This document shows, piece by piece, positions 1 to 7,181 of a DNA stretch of 11,908 nt. The position numbers and the translations under genes were made by a program. Position 1 is the stretch's first letter. The number at the start of each line of letters is the position of its first letter. The stretch is from Actinomycetes bacterium (GTDB lineage Bacteria > Actinomycetota > Coriobacteriia > WRKU01 > WQUG01), in the NCBI GenBank assembly GCA_031268615.1, contig JAIRWZ010000091.1, forward strand, positions 1 to 11,908. Reading direction: 5' to 3'. Under the pieces are notes generated by a model. It worked only from the letters and a program-made list of their open reading frames with translations, did not search any database and had not been told where the DNA came from.

Positions 1-1164
1 GCCTTGGCGTTTAAGGTAATGACTGACCCCTTCGTTGGAAAGTTGACGTATTTCCGTGTGTATTCCGGCCAACTGAAAAGTGGCTCGTACGTGCTGAATT
101 CCACGAAGGACAATAAAGAACGTATCGGTCGTCTGCTGCAAATGCATGCCAACAGTCGCGAAGACGTTGACATTGCCGCGGCGGGCGATATTGTGGCGGC
201 GGTGGGCCTGAAAAATACGACTACCGGGGACACCTTGTGTGATGACAAAGCCCCGATTCAGCTGGAATCTATGGTATTCCCGGATCCCGTTATTGACATT
301 GCCATCGAGCCAAAGACCAAGGCCGAGCAGGATAAATTGGGCGTTGCCCTGGCAAAACTGTCTGAGGAAGACCCGACTTTTCGGGTGCGCACTGACACTG
401 AAACGGGCCAGACTATCATTGCCGGTATGGGGGAGCTGCATTTGGAAGTCATCGTTGACCGTCTGCTGCGCGAGTTCAAGGTTGAGGCTAATGTGGGCAA
501 GCCGCAGGTCGCCTATCGCGAGACGGCGGGCAAGGCCGTCACTAACGTGAACTTGAAATTCGCGCGTCAATCCGGCGGTCGTGGACAGTATGGTCACGTC
601 GTCATCAATCTGGCTCCGCGCGAGCCGGGAGCGGGCTACGAGTTTGAGAATAAAATTGTCGGTGGCGCGGTACCCAAGGAATATATTCCCAGTGTTGATA
701 AGGGCATTCAGGAAGCGCTGGAATCCGGGGTCATGAGCGGATTTCCAACCGTTGACATTGGCATTCAGCTGGTGGATGGCTCGTACCATGAGGTGGACTC
801 AAGTGAAATGGCGTTTAAGATTGCCGGTTCCATGGCGGTCAAGGAAGCCTTGCGTCGCTCTAACCCCGTGCTGCTTGAGCCGGTCATGTCAGTTGAAGTG
901 GTGACTCCTGAAGAATTTATGGGCGACGTTATGGGCGACCTATCCAGCCGTCGCGGACATATTGAGGGGATGGAACCGCGCGGTCGCGCGCAAATCGTGC
1001 GTGCCAAGGTGCCGCTCTCCGAAATGTTTGGGTATTCCACCGACCTGCGCAGCAAGACGCAGGGACGTGCGGTCTATACGATGACGTTTAAGGCCTACGA
1101 ACAAGTGCCGAAATCGGTAGCGGAAGAAATTGCCGCCAAAGCCGGTCTGACGCAGGTTAAGTAA
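1..1164 (+). CDS. fusA: Elongation factor G, C-terminal part (5' end outside window)
   Basis: EF-G is the cytoplasmic GTPase that drives tRNA-mRNA translocation on the ribosome and, with RRF, recycles ribosomes. The frame is open from base 1, and an internal TTG near the edge is not the start; 387 residues of a family of about 700 are visible, so the GTP-binding domain is missing upstream. Seen: the end of domain II ([12 protein letters not shown]), domain III with EEDPTF and [14 protein letters not shown], domain IV with [20 protein letters not shown] and [10 protein letters not shown], and domain V with [10 protein letters not shown] and [19 protein letters not shown]. The reading frame is intact and ends in TAA. 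Only 16 bases separate it from rpsJ. In many bacteria tuf lies between these genes; it does not here. Confidence 0.98.
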   Translation, partial: ALAFKVMTDPFVGKLTYFRVYSGQLKSGSYVLNSTKDNKERIGRLLQMHANSREDVDIAAAGDIVAAVGLKNTTTGDTLCDDKAPIQLESMVFPDPVIDIAIEPKTKAEQDKLGVALAKLSEEDPTFRVRTDTETGQTIIAGMGELHLEVIVDRLLREFKVEANVGKPQVAYRETAGKAVTNVNLKFARQSGGRGQYGHVVINLAPREPGAGYEFENKIVGGAVPKEYIPSVDKGIQEALESGVMSGFPTVDIGIQLVDGSYHEVDSSEMAFKIAGSMAVKEALRRSNPVLLEPVMSVEVVTPEEFMGDVMGDLSSRRGHIEGMEPRGRAQIVRAKVPLSEMFGYSTDLRSKTQGRAVYTMTFKAYEQVPKSVAEEIAAKAGLTQVK

Positions 1165-1180
1165 GGGAAAGGAAGTTTCT

Positions 1181-1486
1181 GTGGCACAGAGAATCAGGAT
1201 ACGTTTGAACGGCTACGATCACGAAATTGTGGATGCTTCGACGAAGAAAATCGTCGAGACGGCGCTCAAAACGGGCGCGAAAGTGGTGGGACCTATCCCA
1301 CTGCCGACTTCGCGCAACATGTATTGCGTTATCCGTTCGCCCCACAAGTATAAGGACAGTCGCGAGCAGTTCGAGATTCGGACTCACAAGCGTCTGATTG
1401 ACATTATTGACGCCACGCCGAAAACCGCGGACTCGTTGGGTCGGCTGGATTTGCCCGCCGGGGTTGAGATTGAAATCAAGGCGTAG
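1181..1486 (+). CDS. rpsJ: 30S ribosomal protein S10
   Basis: S10 (uS10) is a protein of the 30S head and in some bacteria also acts with NusB in transcription antitermination. The 101-residue product has the usual length and the family signatures [24 protein letters not shown] and RTHKRLIDI. The start is GTG, chosen because it gives the standard [16 protein letters not shown]-terminus and follows a purine-rich GGGAAAGGAAG at 1165-1175. It is normally the first gene of the S10 operon, but here it follows fusA by 16 bases, leaving no space for its own promoter or leader. Confidence 0.98.
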   Translation: MAQRIRIRLNGYDHEIVDASTKKIVETALKTGAKVVGPIPLPTSRNMYCVIRSPHKYKDSREQFEIRTHKRLIDIIDATPKTADSLGRLDLPAGVEIEIKA

Positions 1487-1509
1487 GACGGAATGGGAGA
1501 TTTACGATT

Positions 1510-2133
1510 ATGGTAAAGACGATACTGGGACGCAAGCTGGGGATGACCCAGGTCTGGACAGACGGGGGAGACCTGCTGCCCGTGACGGTCATCGAAGCCG
1601 GCCCTTGTGTGGTGACGCAGGTGAAAACTGCTGACAAGGAAGGCTATGATGCCCTGCAGGTTGGCTTTGGCGAGATTCGCGAAAAGCTGGTCAACAAACC
1701 TGCCGCGGGACACTTTGCGAAGGCAAAGGTAGAGCCGAAGCGTTGGCTTGCCGAGATACGGCTGGAGGCTCCCGCCGAGCAGAAAGTGGGAGACGTTATA
1801 GGTGTGGACGCACTCACTGATTCAAAGAGCGTGCATATCACCGGCGTCAGTAAGGGCAAGGGTTTTGCCGGTACCATGAAGCGCCATAACTTTAGCGGTG
1901 GTCCGGGCGGGCACGGTTCGCATTTCCATCGTATTCCCGGTTCGGTTGGTCAGGCTTCGACGCCGTCACGGGTCTTTAAGGGCAAGCGTCTGCCGGGGCA
2001 CATGGGTACCGATACGGTGACCGTGCGCAACTTGAGCGTGGTGCGCGTGGACGCGGGAGAAAATTTGTTGGTAGTAAAAGGCGCTGTTCCTGGTGGAAAG
2101 GGCGCGTTGCTGACCATTACGGTTGCGGACTGA
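1510..2133 (+). CDS. rplC: 50S ribosomal protein L3
   Basis: L3 (uL3) binds 23S rRNA early in 50S assembly and sends a loop towards the peptidyl transferase centre. The product is 207 residues, normal for the family. It opens with KTILGRKLGMTQVW and carries the conserved block SKGKGFAGTMKRHNFSGGP (about 114-132), then GSVGQAS with a Gln near 148 at the position methylated by PrmB in Escherichia coli, and KGKRLPGHMG (158-166). An ATG with GGGAGA at 1495-1500 sets the start. The 28-base gap to rplD contains the rplD ribosome binding site. Confidence 0.98.
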   Translation: MVKTILGRKLGMTQVWTDGGDLLPVTVIEAGPCVVTQVKTADKEGYDALQVGFGEIREKLVNKPAAGHFAKAKVEPKRWLAEIRLEAPAEQKVGDVIGVDALTDSKSVHITGVSKGKGFAGTMKRHNFSGGPGGHGSHFHRIPGSVGQASTPSRVFKGKRLPGHMGTDTVTVRNLSVVRVDAGENLLVVKGAVPGGKGALLTITVAD

Positions 2134-2147
2134 CGGTAGTGCGAGCG

Positions 2148-2152
2148 AGGAG
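2148..2152 (+). promoter_or_regulatory. Ribosome binding site deciding the rplD start
   Basis: AGGAG lies 9 bases before the ATG at 2162. It supports that ATG over the longer in-frame reading that begins at 2123 inside rplC, which would add 13 residues not found in L4 proteins. Confidence 0.7.
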
Positions 2153-2161
2153 ATTGAGAGC

Positions 2162-2788
2162 ATGACAACTCTGAAAGTGAAAGATGTGAAAGGAGCGGAC
2201 GCCGGTAGCATGAGGGGCGCGGATACGATTTTTAAGATCGAGCCGAACACCTTTGCCATGCACCAGGTTGTGCGCAGTCAGCTGGCGGGCGCCCGTGCGG
2301 GCACCCACCAAACGAAAACGCGCGGACAGGTGTCCGGTGGCGGTAAAAAACCCTGGCGGCAGAAGGGTACCGGTCGTGCGCGGCAGGGTACCATTCGCGC
2401 GCCGCAGTGGGCTGGTGGTGGCGTTGTGTTTGGACCGCACCCGCGCAGCTATGCTTTTAAGGTGCCGAATAAGGTCGTCAAACTGGCGATGAGGTCGGCG
2501 CTGTCGGCGAAACTGGCGGATAAAGAGCTGGTGGTAGTGGACGCTTTGGATTTTGAGGCGCCTTCGACCAAATCTGCGGCGGTCGCGCTGTCGGCTTTGG
2601 GAGTCGCGGATACTAAAGTGACGGTGGTGCTGGGAAACGAGGACACAAACGCGTTCCTGAGCTTGCGCAATCTGCCGCGGGTGCGTCCGATTTTTGCCTT
2701 TGAAGCTAACACCTATGATTTGGTGGACAACAAAGCTTTGGTGCTGACGAAAGAAGCCGTGAAATGGCTGGGGGAGGTGTTGAGCTGA
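2162..2788 (+). CDS. rplD: 50S ribosomal protein L4
   Basis: L4 (uL4) is an early 23S rRNA binder whose extended loop lines the peptide exit tunnel; in enterobacteria it also represses the S10 operon through the leader RNA. The product from the ATG at 2162 is 208 residues, a normal length. The tunnel loop is clear at about 45-95, with [27 protein letters not shown] and [18 protein letters not shown]. The C-terminal half has [17 protein letters not shown] and [13 protein letters not shown]; the last resembles L4 of Coriobacteriia as I recall it. The stop TGA overlaps the rplW start by one base. No S10 leader is visible upstream of rpsJ, so L4 autoregulation of the E. coli type looks unlikely. 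Confidence 0.98.
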   Translation: MTTLKVKDVKGADAGSMRGADTIFKIEPNTFAMHQVVRSQLAGARAGTHQTKTRGQVSGGGKKPWRQKGTGRARQGTIRAPQWAGGGVVFGPHPRSYAFKVPNKVVKLAMRSALSAKLADKELVVVDALDFEAPSTKSAAVALSALGVADTKVTVVLGNEDTNAFLSLRNLPRVRPIFAFEANTYDLVDNKALVLTKEAVKWLGEVLS

Positions 2789-3075
2789 TGTATGATCCCC
2801 GGCAGGTTATTCTGAAACCGATTGTGTCAGAGAAGTCATTCGATTTAATCGAGCGCGAAAATCGCTACACCTTTGAGGTGGCGAAGTTTGCGACCAAGCC
2901 TCAGATTGCGTCTGCGGTCGAGGAGATTTTTGATGTGAAGGTGATGAAGGTCAACACGCTGAACGTAACGGGTAAACCGCGTCGCGTGCGGGTTGCCAAG
3001 GGCAAGACCCGCGGATGGAAAAAGGCAATCGTGGCGCTGTCAGACGGCGACACGATTGAGATGTTTACGAGCTAG
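2788..3075 (+). CDS. rplW: 50S ribosomal protein L23
   Basis: L23 (uL23) sits at the tunnel exit of the 50S subunit and is the docking site for trigger factor and the signal recognition particle. The product is 95 residues, typical of the bacterial family, with the opening [11 protein letters not shown], the YTFEV strand, a helix through [10 protein letters not shown], and the basic loop [19 protein letters not shown]. The start ATG overlaps the rplD stop (TGATG), which implies translational coupling, and GGGGAGG at 2771-2777 inside rplD is its Shine-Dalgarno sequence. A longer reading from 2764 would add eight residues out of line with the family. Confidence 0.97.
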   Translation: MYDPRQVILKPIVSEKSFDLIERENRYTFEVAKFATKPQIASAVEEIFDVKVMKVNTLNVTGKPRRVRVAKGKTRGWKKAIVALSDGDTIEMFTS

Positions 3076-3087
3076 GCCAAGGCAACG

Positions 3088-3094
3088 AGAAAGG
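3088..3094 (+). promoter_or_regulatory. Ribosome binding site deciding the rplB start
   Basis: AGAAAGG lies 9 bases before the ATG at 3104, which starts the canonical L2 N-terminus [14 protein letters not shown]. The open frame continues upstream to 2993 inside rplW, but that extension has no L2 character. Confidence 0.65.
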
Positions 3095-3103
3095 CGATAC
3101 GAA

Positions 3104-3934
3104 ATGGCGATTAAAAAATATAAGCCGACCAGCCCCGGTCGCCGTGGTATGAGTGTCTCTGACTTTTCAGAGATTACTTCCACGACACCGGAAAAGTCGC
3201 TGCTTAGGTCCCTGCCAAAAAAAGGTGGGCGCAATAACAACGGACGCATTACCGTCCGCCATCAGGGTGGTGGGCATAAGCGTCGCTATCGCGTAATTGA
3301 CTTTAAGCGCACTAAGGACGGCGTGCCGGCGAAGGTGGCAACCATTGAGTATGACCCGAACCGGTCTGCTCGTATCGCGTTGCTGCATTATGCTGATGGT
3401 GAGAAGCGCTACATTCTGGCGCCAAAGGGACTGGAAGTCGGCGCGATTGTCGAAAGCGGCGCGAATGCTGACATCAAGCCGGGAAACGCGTTGCCGCTGT
3501 CCGCTATTCCGGTTGGTACCATCGTACATGCCGTGGAGATTCAGCCTGGCAAGGGAGCAGCTTTGGCGAGGAGCGCCGGTACCAGCATTCAGCTGATGGG
3601 TAAGGAGGGCAAGTACGCCATCCTGCGTATGCCGTCAAGCGAAATGCGGCGTGTGCTGGCGACTTGTCGTGCGACTATCGGTGAAGTAGGCAATGCCGAC
3701 CACGGAAACATTACGATTGGCAAAGCCGGGCGCAAGCGTCATATGGGTGTGCGCCCGACCGTGCGCGGCACCGTCATGAATCCTGTTGACCATCCGCATG
3801 GCGGCGGCGAGGGGCGCAACAAGAGCGCCGGTCGTCACCCCGTGACACCCTGGGGCGTGCCCACAAAGGGACACCGCACCCGTCATAAGAATAAAGCCAG
3901 CAACCGCCTCATCATCAGGCGTCGTAAGAAATAA
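3104..3934 (+). CDS. rplB: 50S ribosomal protein L2
   Basis: L2 (uL2) is a large 23S rRNA-binding protein needed for subunit association and placed near the peptidyl transferase centre. The product is 276 residues, the usual size. It opens with [14 protein letters not shown], has [17 protein letters not shown] (about 47-63) and [11 protein letters not shown] (84-94), and carries the highly conserved [14 protein letters not shown] at 225-238, which includes the histidine region linked to peptidyl transferase activity. It ends with the basic [10 protein letters not shown] 28-base gap precedes it and a 19-base gap follows before rpsS. Confidence 0.98.
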   Translation: MAIKKYKPTSPGRRGMSVSDFSEITSTTPEKSLLRSLPKKGGRNNNGRITVRHQGGGHKRRYRVIDFKRTKDGVPAKVATIEYDPNRSARIALLHYADGEKRYILAPKGLEVGAIVESGANADIKPGNALPLSAIPVGTIVHAVEIQPGKGAALARSAGTSIQLMGKEGKYAILRMPSSEMRRVLATCRATIGEVGNADHGNITIGKAGRKRHMGVRPTVRGTVMNPVDHPHGGGEGRNKSAGRHPVTPWGVPTKGHRTRHKNKASNRLIIRRRKK

Positions 3935-3953
3935 GAAAGGATACGGTTTAACG

Positions 3954-4226
3954 ATGAGCAGAAGTCTCAAAAAGGGACCCTATGTCGAAGCCCGCCTGCT
4001 GTCCCGGGTGGCAGCGATGAACGAGGTCGGCGAAAAACAGGTCGTAAAAACATGGTCACGCGCCTCGACGATTTTTCCGGAAATGGTGGGGCATACCATC
4101 GCCATTCATGACGGGCGCAAGCATGTGCCGATTTATATCACCGAGTCCATGGTCGGACACAAGTTGGGCGAGTTTGCCCCAACCCGTACCTTCCGTGGTC
4201 ATGCCGGCGATAAGAAGGGGAGGTAA
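3954..4226 (+). CDS. rpsS: 30S ribosomal protein S19
   Basis: S19 (uS19) lies in the 30S head, forms a complex with S13 and contacts the A-site tRNA region. The product is 90 residues, standard for bacteria, with [12 protein letters not shown] at the N-terminus, [24 protein letters not shown] in the middle (about 33-56) and [16 protein letters not shown] near the C-terminus. The last codons (KKGR) are written with AAGGGGAGG, which doubles as the Shine-Dalgarno sequence for rplV six bases past the stop. Confidence 0.98.
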   Translation: MSRSLKKGPYVEARLLSRVAAMNEVGEKQVVKTWSRASTIFPEMVGHTIAIHDGRKHVPIYITESMVGHKLGEFAPTRTFRGHAGDKKGR

Positions 4227-4232
4227 GCTGCT

Positions 4233-4577
4233 ATGTTTTCCAAAGCAGTAAGCAAGCATCAGCGTATCGCCCCGCGCAAGGCTCGGCTGGTCGTTGACCT
4301 GATTCGCGGGAAAAAGGTGGAAGATGCCCGCGCCATCGTGCGGTTCTCAACCCGGTCGGCATCTGAAACGGTAGAGAAGGCGTTGAACAGCGCCGTTGCG
4401 AACGCCGAACACAAAGAGGACCACCTGAAGGCCGAAAGCCTGTATGTCTCTGAAGCCTATGTTGACGAGGGTCCGACGCTGAAGCGTATTCGCGCCGGCG
4501 CCAAGGGTATGGCGAACCGCATTAACAAGCGGACCTGCCATATCACCATCGTCCTGGACAAGATTAAGGAGGCCTAA
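4233..4577 (+). CDS. rplV: 50S ribosomal protein L22
   Basis: L22 (uL22) has a globular domain on the 50S surface and a long beta-hairpin that forms part of the exit tunnel wall, a known site of macrolide resistance changes. The product is 114 residues, near the usual 110-115. The family signatures are [19 protein letters not shown] (11-29), the helix [18 protein letters not shown], and the hairpin region [20 protein letters not shown] (78-97). In many relatives the hairpin reads RPRAKG, so RAGAKG at 87-92 is a small variation. The gene follows rpsS by 6 bases and is followed by rpsC after 6 bases. Confidence 0.98.
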   Translation: MFSKAVSKHQRIAPRKARLVVDLIRGKKVEDARAIVRFSTRSASETVEKALNSAVANAEHKEDHLKAESLYVSEAYVDEGPTLKRIRAGAKGMANRINKRTCHITIVLDKIKEA

Positions 4578-4583
4578 AGGCTT

Positions 4584-5318
4584 ATGGGTCAAAAAGTATC
4601 ACCAATTGGTCTGCGTCTGGGCATCATCGAGCGGCATCGGAGCCGTTGGTTCGCCGGGAAAGACTATGCGAAGACGCTGGACAATGACATTAAACTGCGC
4701 AAGTTCCTGACGAAGAAACTGGAACGCGCCGCTGTCTCGACTATCATCATCGAGCGCAAAGGCGAAAAGGTTGAAATCGAAATCTGGACGGCGCGCCCCG
4801 GTATTGTTATCGGCAAAAAAGGCGCCGAAGTTGACGAGTTGCGCAAAGAGCTGGAAGCTATTGCTGGCGTGGCCGTCGACGTAAAAATCGTCGAAATCGT
4901 TCGCCCTGAGCTGGACGCCAACCTGACCGCGCAGTCCATCGCCGACCAGCTGGTCGGCCGGGTGGCGTTTCGTCGCGCGATGCGCAAGGCGGTAACCTCT
5001 GCGATGAAGAGCGGGGCCTTGGGTATCCGTATCCAGTGCAGCGGTCGTCTGGGCGGCGCGGAAATGTCGCGCCGGGAATGGTACCGTGAAGGTCGCGTAC
5101 CGTTGCATACCCTGCGCGCAAAAATTGACTATGGTTTTGCCGTAGCGCACACCACTATGGGCGTCATTGGCATTAAAGTATGGATTTACCACGGCGAGAC
5201 CCTGCCGGGGCAGGTACCTCCGAACCCCGCCATCGAAGGGACCCGCGCGCCGCGCAGCAACCGCGAGCGACGGGGGAATCGTGACAATCGCGGCGGTCGT
5301 GGCGGGAGGAGAGGCTAA
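4584..5318 (+). CDS. rpsC: 30S ribosomal protein S3
   Basis: S3 (uS3) is at the mRNA entry channel of the 30S subunit and contributes to the ribosome's helicase activity. The product is 244 residues. Seen: [14 protein letters not shown] at the N-terminus, a type II KH domain with GIVIGKKG (73-80), the FRRAMRK segment (129-135) matching the basic helicase residues of the family, and the C-terminal domain with [18 protein letters not shown]. Residues 221-244 form an Arg/Gly-rich tail (10 Arg, 2 acidic) with RGG-like repeats; tails of variable length are common in S3. AGGAGG at 4567-4572, inside rplV, is its ribosome binding site. Confidence 0.98.
   Translation: MGQKVSPIGLRLGIIERHRSRWFAGKDYAKTLDNDIKLRKFLTKKLERAAVSTIIIERKGEKVEIEIWTARPGIVIGKKGAEVDELRKELEAIAGVAVDVKIVEIVRPELDANLTAQSIADQLVGRVAFRRAMRKAVTSAMKSGALGIRIQCSGRLGGAEMSRREWYREGRVPLHTLRAKIDYGFAVAHTTMGVIGIKVWIYHGETLPGQVPPNPAIEGTRAPRSNRERRGNRDNRGGRGGRRG
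5304..5314 (+). promoter_or_regulatory. Ribosome binding site deciding the rplP start
   Basis: GGGAGGAGAGG sits inside the last codons of rpsC and ends 5 bases before the ATG at 5320. It selects the conserved MLSPKRV N-terminus of L16 rather than the out-of-family open reading that runs upstream to 5167 through rpsC. Confidence 0.75.
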
Positions 5319-5319
5319 C

Positions 5320-5874
5320 ATGCTCAGTCCAAAACGAGTACGTCATCGCAAGGTGCAGCGCGGCTCGATGAAAGGTCAGGCTAAAGGCGGTACGAACGTC
5401 ACCTTTGGCGAATATGGCCTGCAGGCACAACAAGCCGCCTGGATTACGAACCGTCAAATCGAAGCTGCCCGTGTCGCAATGACGCGTCACATGAAACGTG
5501 GCGGTAAAGTTTGGATTACGATTTTTCCGGACAAACCGGTCACGAAAAAGCCAGCCGAGACGCGCATGGGTTCCGGCAAAGGTAACCCCGAAGAATGGGT
5601 TGCCGTGGTCAAACCCGGCCGCGTGATGTTTGAAATCGCTGGCGTCAGCGAAGAGGTTGCGCGCGAGGCCTTGCGTTTGGCCGGTCACAAGCTGCCCATC
5701 AAGGTGAAGTTTCTCAAGCGTACCGATGGTGGCTACGTAGCGCCAGAGGGTGGCTATGCCTTGATGTCGCTGGAACCTGAGCCGGGACCTGGCGATGGCG
5801 CCGGTGTCGGTGCTGGTGCGGACGCTGAAGCTGCCGACGCTGCTGGCGGCAGCACAGAAGCAAAGGAGGGCTAG
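5320..5874 (+). CDS. rplP: 50S ribosomal protein L16 with long acidic C-terminal tail
   Basis: L16 (uL16) is a late-assembling 50S protein that organises the A-site region and contacts tRNA. The product is 184 residues, whereas the family is usually about 135-145. Residues 1-134 are a complete L16: [57 protein letters not shown] (Arg82 aligns with the Arg hydroxylated in E. coli) and [13 protein letters not shown]. Residues 135-184 are an extension rich in Gly, Ala, Pro, Asp and Glu, with 10 acidic and 1 basic residue, and it is probably disordered. The final codons AAG GAG supply the rpmC Shine-Dalgarno sequence. There is one base between the rpsC stop and this start. Confidence 0.97.
   Translation: MLSPKRVRHRKVQRGSMKGQAKGGTNVTFGEYGLQAQQAAWITNRQIEAARVAMTRHMKRGGKVWITIFPDKPVTKKPAETRMGSGKGNPEEWVAVVKPGRVMFEIAGVSEEVAREALRLAGHKLPIKVKFLKRTDGGYVAPEGGYALMSLEPEPGPGDGAGVGAGADAEAADAAGGSTEAKEG
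5722..5871 (+). other. Low-complexity acidic tail of L16
   Basis: This stretch codes L16 residues 135-184. The DNA is a run of GGC, GGT, GCT and GCG-rich codons with short imperfect repeats, for example GACGCTG at 5821-5827 and again at 5836-5842, consistent with growth by replication slippage. The peptide contains [16 protein letters not shown] cannot assign a function to it. Confidence 0.8.
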
Positions 5875-5877
5875 CAT

Positions 5878-6123
5878 ATGAAGCCTGCCGAAGTGAGAAA
5901 ATTAAGCGACGATGAATTAGCCAAAGCCTTAGGCACGAGCCGCGCGGAACTGTTTAATCTACGGTTTCGTTTGGCGACCGGCCAGTTGGATGACACATCG
6001 AAAATCGCCATCGTTAAAAAGGATATCGCGCGTATCCAGACTGAATCGCGCGCCCGGAGTCTTGCCGCTGCGACTGCCGCTGTTGCCGAGACAGACTCGG
6101 TCGCCGTCGGCGCGGACGCATAG
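5878..6123 (+). CDS. rpmC: 50S ribosomal protein L29
   Basis: L29 (uL29) is a small helical 50S protein beside L23 at the tunnel exit. The product is 81 residues, compared with about 60-75 in most bacteria. The core is clear: MKPAEVRKLSDDELAKAL, ELFNLRFRLATGQLDDTSKI (25-44) and the KKDIARIQT helix. Residues 61-81 are an Ala-rich, mildly acidic tail (9 Ala, 3 acidic, no basic residues). The start is three bases after the rplP stop, with AAAGGAGG at 5862-5869 inside rplP as ribosome binding site. Confidence 0.96.
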   Translation: MKPAEVRKLSDDELAKALGTSRAELFNLRFRLATGQLDDTSKIAIVKKDIARIQTESRARSLAAATAAVAETDSVAVGADA

Positions 6124-6137
6124 GGAGGATATGAGAT

Positions 6138-6407
6138 ATGGCAACGGAAACTGCAACGCGTAACCAACGAAAGACTCGCACGGGTGTGGTCGTGTCGGCT
6201 AATGCTGATAAGACCTGCGTGGTACGCGTTGAAAACCGCAAAAAACACGCAATCTACAGCAAGATGATTACGACCAGCAAAAAGCTGCACACCCACGACG
6301 AGTCCAACGAGGCCAATGTGGGGGATACGGTGATGGTGATGGAGACCCGTCCACTGTCGAAGTTGAAGCGCTGGCGCCTGGTCGAAGTCATAGAGAAAGC
6401 CAAGTAA
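6138..6407 (+). CDS. rpsQ: 30S ribosomal protein S17
   Basis: S17 (uS17) is an OB-fold primary binder of 16S rRNA in the 30S body. The product is 89 residues, normal length, with the S17 features [20 protein letters not shown] (13-32), KKLHTHDE and the closing [20 protein letters not shown]. The start follows GGGAGG at 6123-6128 by 9 bases; an ATG at 6131 is out of frame. After the TAA the same frame stays open for 15 more codons with a lysine-rich composition and stops in TGA overlapping the rplN ATG. It is the last gene of the usual S10 block. Confidence 0.97.
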   Translation: MATETATRNQRKTRTGVVVSANADKTCVVRVENRKKHAIYSKMITTSKKLHTHDESNEANVGDTVMVMETRPLSKLKRWRLVEVIEKAK

Positions 6408-6451
6408 GAAAAGAACGACAAGAAAGACAAAGCGAAGGGACGCAGGAAGAT
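6408..6451 (+). other. Purine-rich spacer between rpsQ and rplN (S10/spc boundary)
   Basis: At 44 bases this is the longest intergenic gap in the window. It is almost all A and G, holds the rplN ribosome binding site (GCAGGAAGA at 6442-6450) and shows no -35/-10 pair or hairpin. Read in the rpsQ frame it contains no stop until the TGA at 6453-6455. Confidence 0.7.
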
Positions 6452-6820
6452 ATGATACAGGCAGAAAGCAGATTGAAGGTCGCCGATAACAGCGGCGCGC
6501 GAAGATTGGCGTGCATTAAGGTATTGGGCGGCTCGAAGCGGCGCTACGCGCACGTGGGCGACGTTATTGTCTGCTCGGTCAAAGAGGCGCTGCCGGCAGG
6601 CAATGTGAAAAAAGGAGAAATCGTGCGTGCGGTGGTCGTGCGGACCAAAAAGGAAGTTCGTCGAACCGATGGCAGCTACATTGCCTTTGACGAAAACGCC
6701 GCTGTGGTCATTGACGACGCTGGAAATCCTCGCGGGACGCGTATTTTCGGACCGGTGGCGCGCGAACTGCGCGAACGCAAATATATGAAAATTGTCTCGC
6801 TGGCACCGGAAGTCCTCTGA
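6452..6820 (+). CDS. rplN: 50S ribosomal protein L14
   Basis: L14 (uL14) lies at the subunit interface of the 50S, forms intersubunit bridges with 16S rRNA and is the binding site of the silencing factor RsfS. The product is 122 residues, exactly the usual bacterial length. Signatures: [17 protein letters not shown] at the start, [12 protein letters not shown] (36-47), the conserved [15 protein letters not shown] (54-68) and [14 protein letters not shown] with the closing IVSLAPEVL. In other bacteria this is the first gene of the spc operon with its own promoter; the short upstream spacer shows none. Confidence 0.98.
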   Translation: MIQAESRLKVADNSGARRLACIKVLGGSKRRYAHVGDVIVCSVKEALPAGNVKKGEIVRAVVVRTKKEVRRTDGSYIAFDENAAVVIDDAGNPRGTRIFGPVARELRERKYMKIVSLAPEVL

Positions 6821-6832
6821 GGGGGTAATGGT

Positions 6833-7153
6833 ATGACTGCATTAAGAATCCGCAAAGATGACAAGGTCGTTGTTATCGCCGGCAAAGACAAGGGCAAGGA
6901 AGGCCGCGTACTGGCTGTCCATCCCGGCAGTCGGCGCGTCATTGTCGAACGCGTTGCCGTCGCAAAAAAGACGCAGCGCCCGACACAGACAAATCCACAG
7001 GGCGGTTTTGCTGACATTGAACAACCCGTTCACGTCAGCAACGTGATGTTGATTTGCCCGAAATGCAACAAACCGACGCGGGTGTCGATACACCGCGATA
7101 CGGACGGGAAACGCACCCGGGTCTGCAAAAAATGCGCGAAAGATATTGACTAG
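6833..7153 (+). CDS. rplX: 50S ribosomal protein L24
   Basis: L24 (uL24) is one of the two assembly-initiator proteins of the 50S and lies near the tunnel exit. The product is 106 residues, in the family range. A KOW motif occupies about residues 6-34 ([19 protein letters not shown]). The C-terminal part has ICPKC (74-78) and VCKKC (97-101), a CxxC...CxxC arrangement seen in L24 of many Gram-positive bacteria that may bind zinc. GAGGGGGT at 6819-6826 overlaps the rplN stop and serves as ribosome binding site. Confidence 0.98.
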   Translation: MTALRIRKDDKVVVIAGKDKGKEGRVLAVHPGSRRVIVERVAVAKKTQRPTQTNPQGGFADIEQPVHVSNVMLICPKCNKPTRVSIHRDTDGKRTRVCKKCAKDID

Positions 7154-7169
7154 GAAGCTACCTGAGGCG

Positions 7170-7174
7170 AAAGG
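7170..7174 (+). promoter_or_regulatory. Ribosome binding site deciding the rplE start
   Basis: AAAGG, within the purine-rich 7164-7174, lies 7 bases before the GTG at 7182. It supports that GTG over an upstream in-frame TTG at 7146 that sits inside rplX with no good Shine-Dalgarno sequence. Confidence 0.6.
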
Positions 7175-7181
7175 TATAACT

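Noticed and set aside
2993..3103. Upstream extension of the rplB frame into rplW
   Set aside because: The 37 extra residues have no L2 character, and the canonical [14 protein letters not shown] start has a proper ribosome binding site.
5167..5319. Upstream extension of the rplP frame through the end of rpsC
   Set aside because: It would fuse 51 unrelated residues to L16; the ATG at 5320 matches the family start and has a strong site.
4599..5321. Long minus-strand open frame (240 codons) opposite rpsC
   Set aside because: It is a mirror of the codon bias of rpsC, has no ribosome binding site or recognisable family, and the + strand product is unmistakably S3.
5173..5877. Minus-strand open frame (234 codons) opposite the end of rpsC and rplP
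   Set aside because: Same reason: shadow of the L16 gene, with low-complexity content and no family resemblance.
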